Source of the DNA: Gammaproteobacteria bacterium
Lineage (GTDB): Bacteria; Pseudomonadota; Gammaproteobacteria; Xanthomonadales; Xanthomonadaceae
DNA: 34,026 bases
Direction: 5' to 3'
Assembly (NCBI GenBank): GCA_012515985.1
Contig: JAAYXJ010000151.1
Span: 1-34,026, forward strand
How positions within the stretch are numbered: the first letter of the stretch is position 1; each line of letters starts with the position of its first letter. Made by a program: the position numbers and the translations under genes. Of this stretch, positions 33,179 through 34,026 are shown piece after piece. The notes beneath the pieces were generated by a model. That model did no database searches. It was not told the origin of the DNA and was given only the letters and a program-made list of their open reading frames with translations.

Positions 33179-34026
33179 GGGTCCTGCTCCTCGAATCGTG
33201 CGCCCGCCGCACTGTCGGACCACCGCTCCATGAGCTGCGCTGCGATCCGGGCCGGCGCCATCGCGCTGCCCCCGCGCTCGCACAGCAGCCTGGTGGCGGC
33301 CGGGTCGAAGTTGTCTTCTGGCGCCTGGCCGATGACCAGGGCGCCGCGTCCGGCCAGGGCCAGGGCTTCCTCGACCACGGCCGGGTCGCTGCCGCTCAGC
33401 AGCAGGATCGCGCTGTCGTGCGCGGGTAGTCCGTCCGGGAGGAGTCCCGGATCCGCGGCGCTGGCCGCGAAACGGAGTTCACCCCGGTCCCGGGCGGTAC
33501 TGATCCCGGGCGGCAGAAAGTACACGTGTCCGGGCTGGATGGCCGCGCCTTCTTCGGCAAGCTCGACCGCCAGCACCGTGGCCCGGTCCATCTGCCGCAC
33601 CAGGCGGTCGTAGCGGCCGCCGTCCAGGCGCATGCGCACAAGCAGCGGGCGCGGGAAACCGGCTTCCAGCGAAGCCAGCAGCTGGCGCACCGCGTCGGGC
33701 CCGCCCAGGCCGGCCTCGACCAGCACCGCGCCGCGCTCAGGTCCGAGGCCGTAGGCGTCGACGTCCACCAGGCTGAGACCGGCGATCCGCTCTTCCAGCG
33801 CATCCAGGTCCGGCGCCTGGGCTTCTGGCGCCCGGCCGTCGACCAGCGGCACGTCATCTTCACCCGTGGCAAGGCTGAGCTCGCCAAACCCCGGCACGAC
33901 AGGCGCCGGCGCGACCCCGCCTGCAGCCGGCTCGCCCGGGTCCGGTTCGCTGGCGGCGGAAATATCGCCAGCCAGGCCCGCGTCCCCATCGGTGGCCGCG
34001 TCCCCGGAGGGATCCTGCGTGGCTGC
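33175..34026 (-). CDS. Degenerate CheB-like (ChpB-type) methylesterase domain, 5' end outside window
   Basis: The frame is open to the window edge, so 283 codons of a longer protein are visible; a GTG at 33897 is probably internal. About 45 Ala/Pro/acidic residues form a linker, then a CheB-type domain: VLVEAGLGGPDAVRQLLASL, FPRPLLVRMRLDGG, and AAIQPGHVYFLPPG are recognisable. Where active CheB has GxSxGG and QHM, this protein has EAGLGG and VRMR, so the catalytic Ser and His are gone; an Asp in SGSDP may remain. It is likely an inactive or repurposed methylesterase in a pilus chemosensory cluster. Whether a receiver domain precedes it cannot be seen. Confidence 0.75.
   Translation of the reverse strand, partial: AATQDPSGDAATDGDAGLAGDISAASEPDPGEPAAGGVAPAPVVPGFGELSLATGEDDVPLVDGRAPEAQAPDLDALEERIAGLSLVDVDAYGLGPERGAVLVEAGLGGPDAVRQLLASLEAGFPRPLLVRMRLDGGRYDRLVRQMDRATVLAVELAEEGAAIQPGHVYFLPPGISTARDRGELRFAASAADPGLLPDGLPAHDSAILLLSGSDPAVVEEALALAGRGALVIGQAPEDNFDPAATRLLCERGGSAMAPARIAAQLMERWSDSAAGARFEEQDP

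Overview
The window is chromosomal DNA from a high-GC gammaproteobacterium of the Xanthomonadaceae, most likely in or near Lysobacter/Luteimonas. The reasons are the Xanthomonas-like GlnRS, the order lptD-surA-pdxA-rsmA-apaG-apaH, the dgkA-terC-lgt-thyA run, and a GTAG-headed REP-like palindrome of the kind known from Stenotrophomonas. The assignment comes from remembered family sequences, not a search. The region is densely coding: 39 protein genes, many joined by ATGA/GTGA stop-start overlaps, no gap over 165 bp, and no tRNA, rRNA, CRISPR array or insertion sequence that I can see.

Layout. 3-4075 (+): glnS (5' end outside the window), a Cys-rich lipoprotein, a CDA-fold deaminase, rlmM, and an exported EF-hand protein. 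4099-6497 (-): two ubiquinone flavin hydroxylases. 6543-8635 (+): a DUF6580-like membrane protein, a PduO-type cobalamin adenosyltransferase and a class II HDAC-like hydrolase, apparently one operon. msrB (-) is divergent from lptD. 9170-15886 (+): lptD-surA-pdxA-rsmA-apaG-apaH, joining outer-membrane LPS assembly, OMP chaperoning, PLP synthesis, rRNA methylation and Ap4A hydrolysis. 15889-19786 (-): folA, thyA, lgt, a TerC-family protein and dgkA, with a small unrecognised exported protein facing the other way between folA and thyA. 19921-22145: a small conserved hypothetical, a LysM plus cysteine-peptidase-like protein without a signal peptide, and a periplasmic isoaspartyl peptidase.

22256-27771 (-) is the most system-like block: response regulator, sensor kinase, MacA-like adaptor, MacB-type ATPase and MacB-type permease. 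This looks like a tripartite efflux module with its own two-component control. The adaptor carries an unusual helical insert of about 120 residues with two LTxxQ-like motifs. 27935-30444 (-): nudE-cysQ-mazG-DUF962, a nucleotide house-cleaning operon. 30495-32662 (+): bioA-rsmE. 32690-34026 (-): the end of a type IV pilus Chp-type chemosensory cluster, with a CheW-like protein and a CheB-like protein whose catalytic Ser and His appear to be lost.

Most of the window is core metabolism and envelope biogenesis. The features that deserve a second look are the adaptor insert, the degenerate CheB, the signal-less LysM/peptidase, the membrane protein next to the cobalamin adenosyltransferase, the terminator just upstream of the response regulator, and the REP-like element that supplies the permease stop codon.
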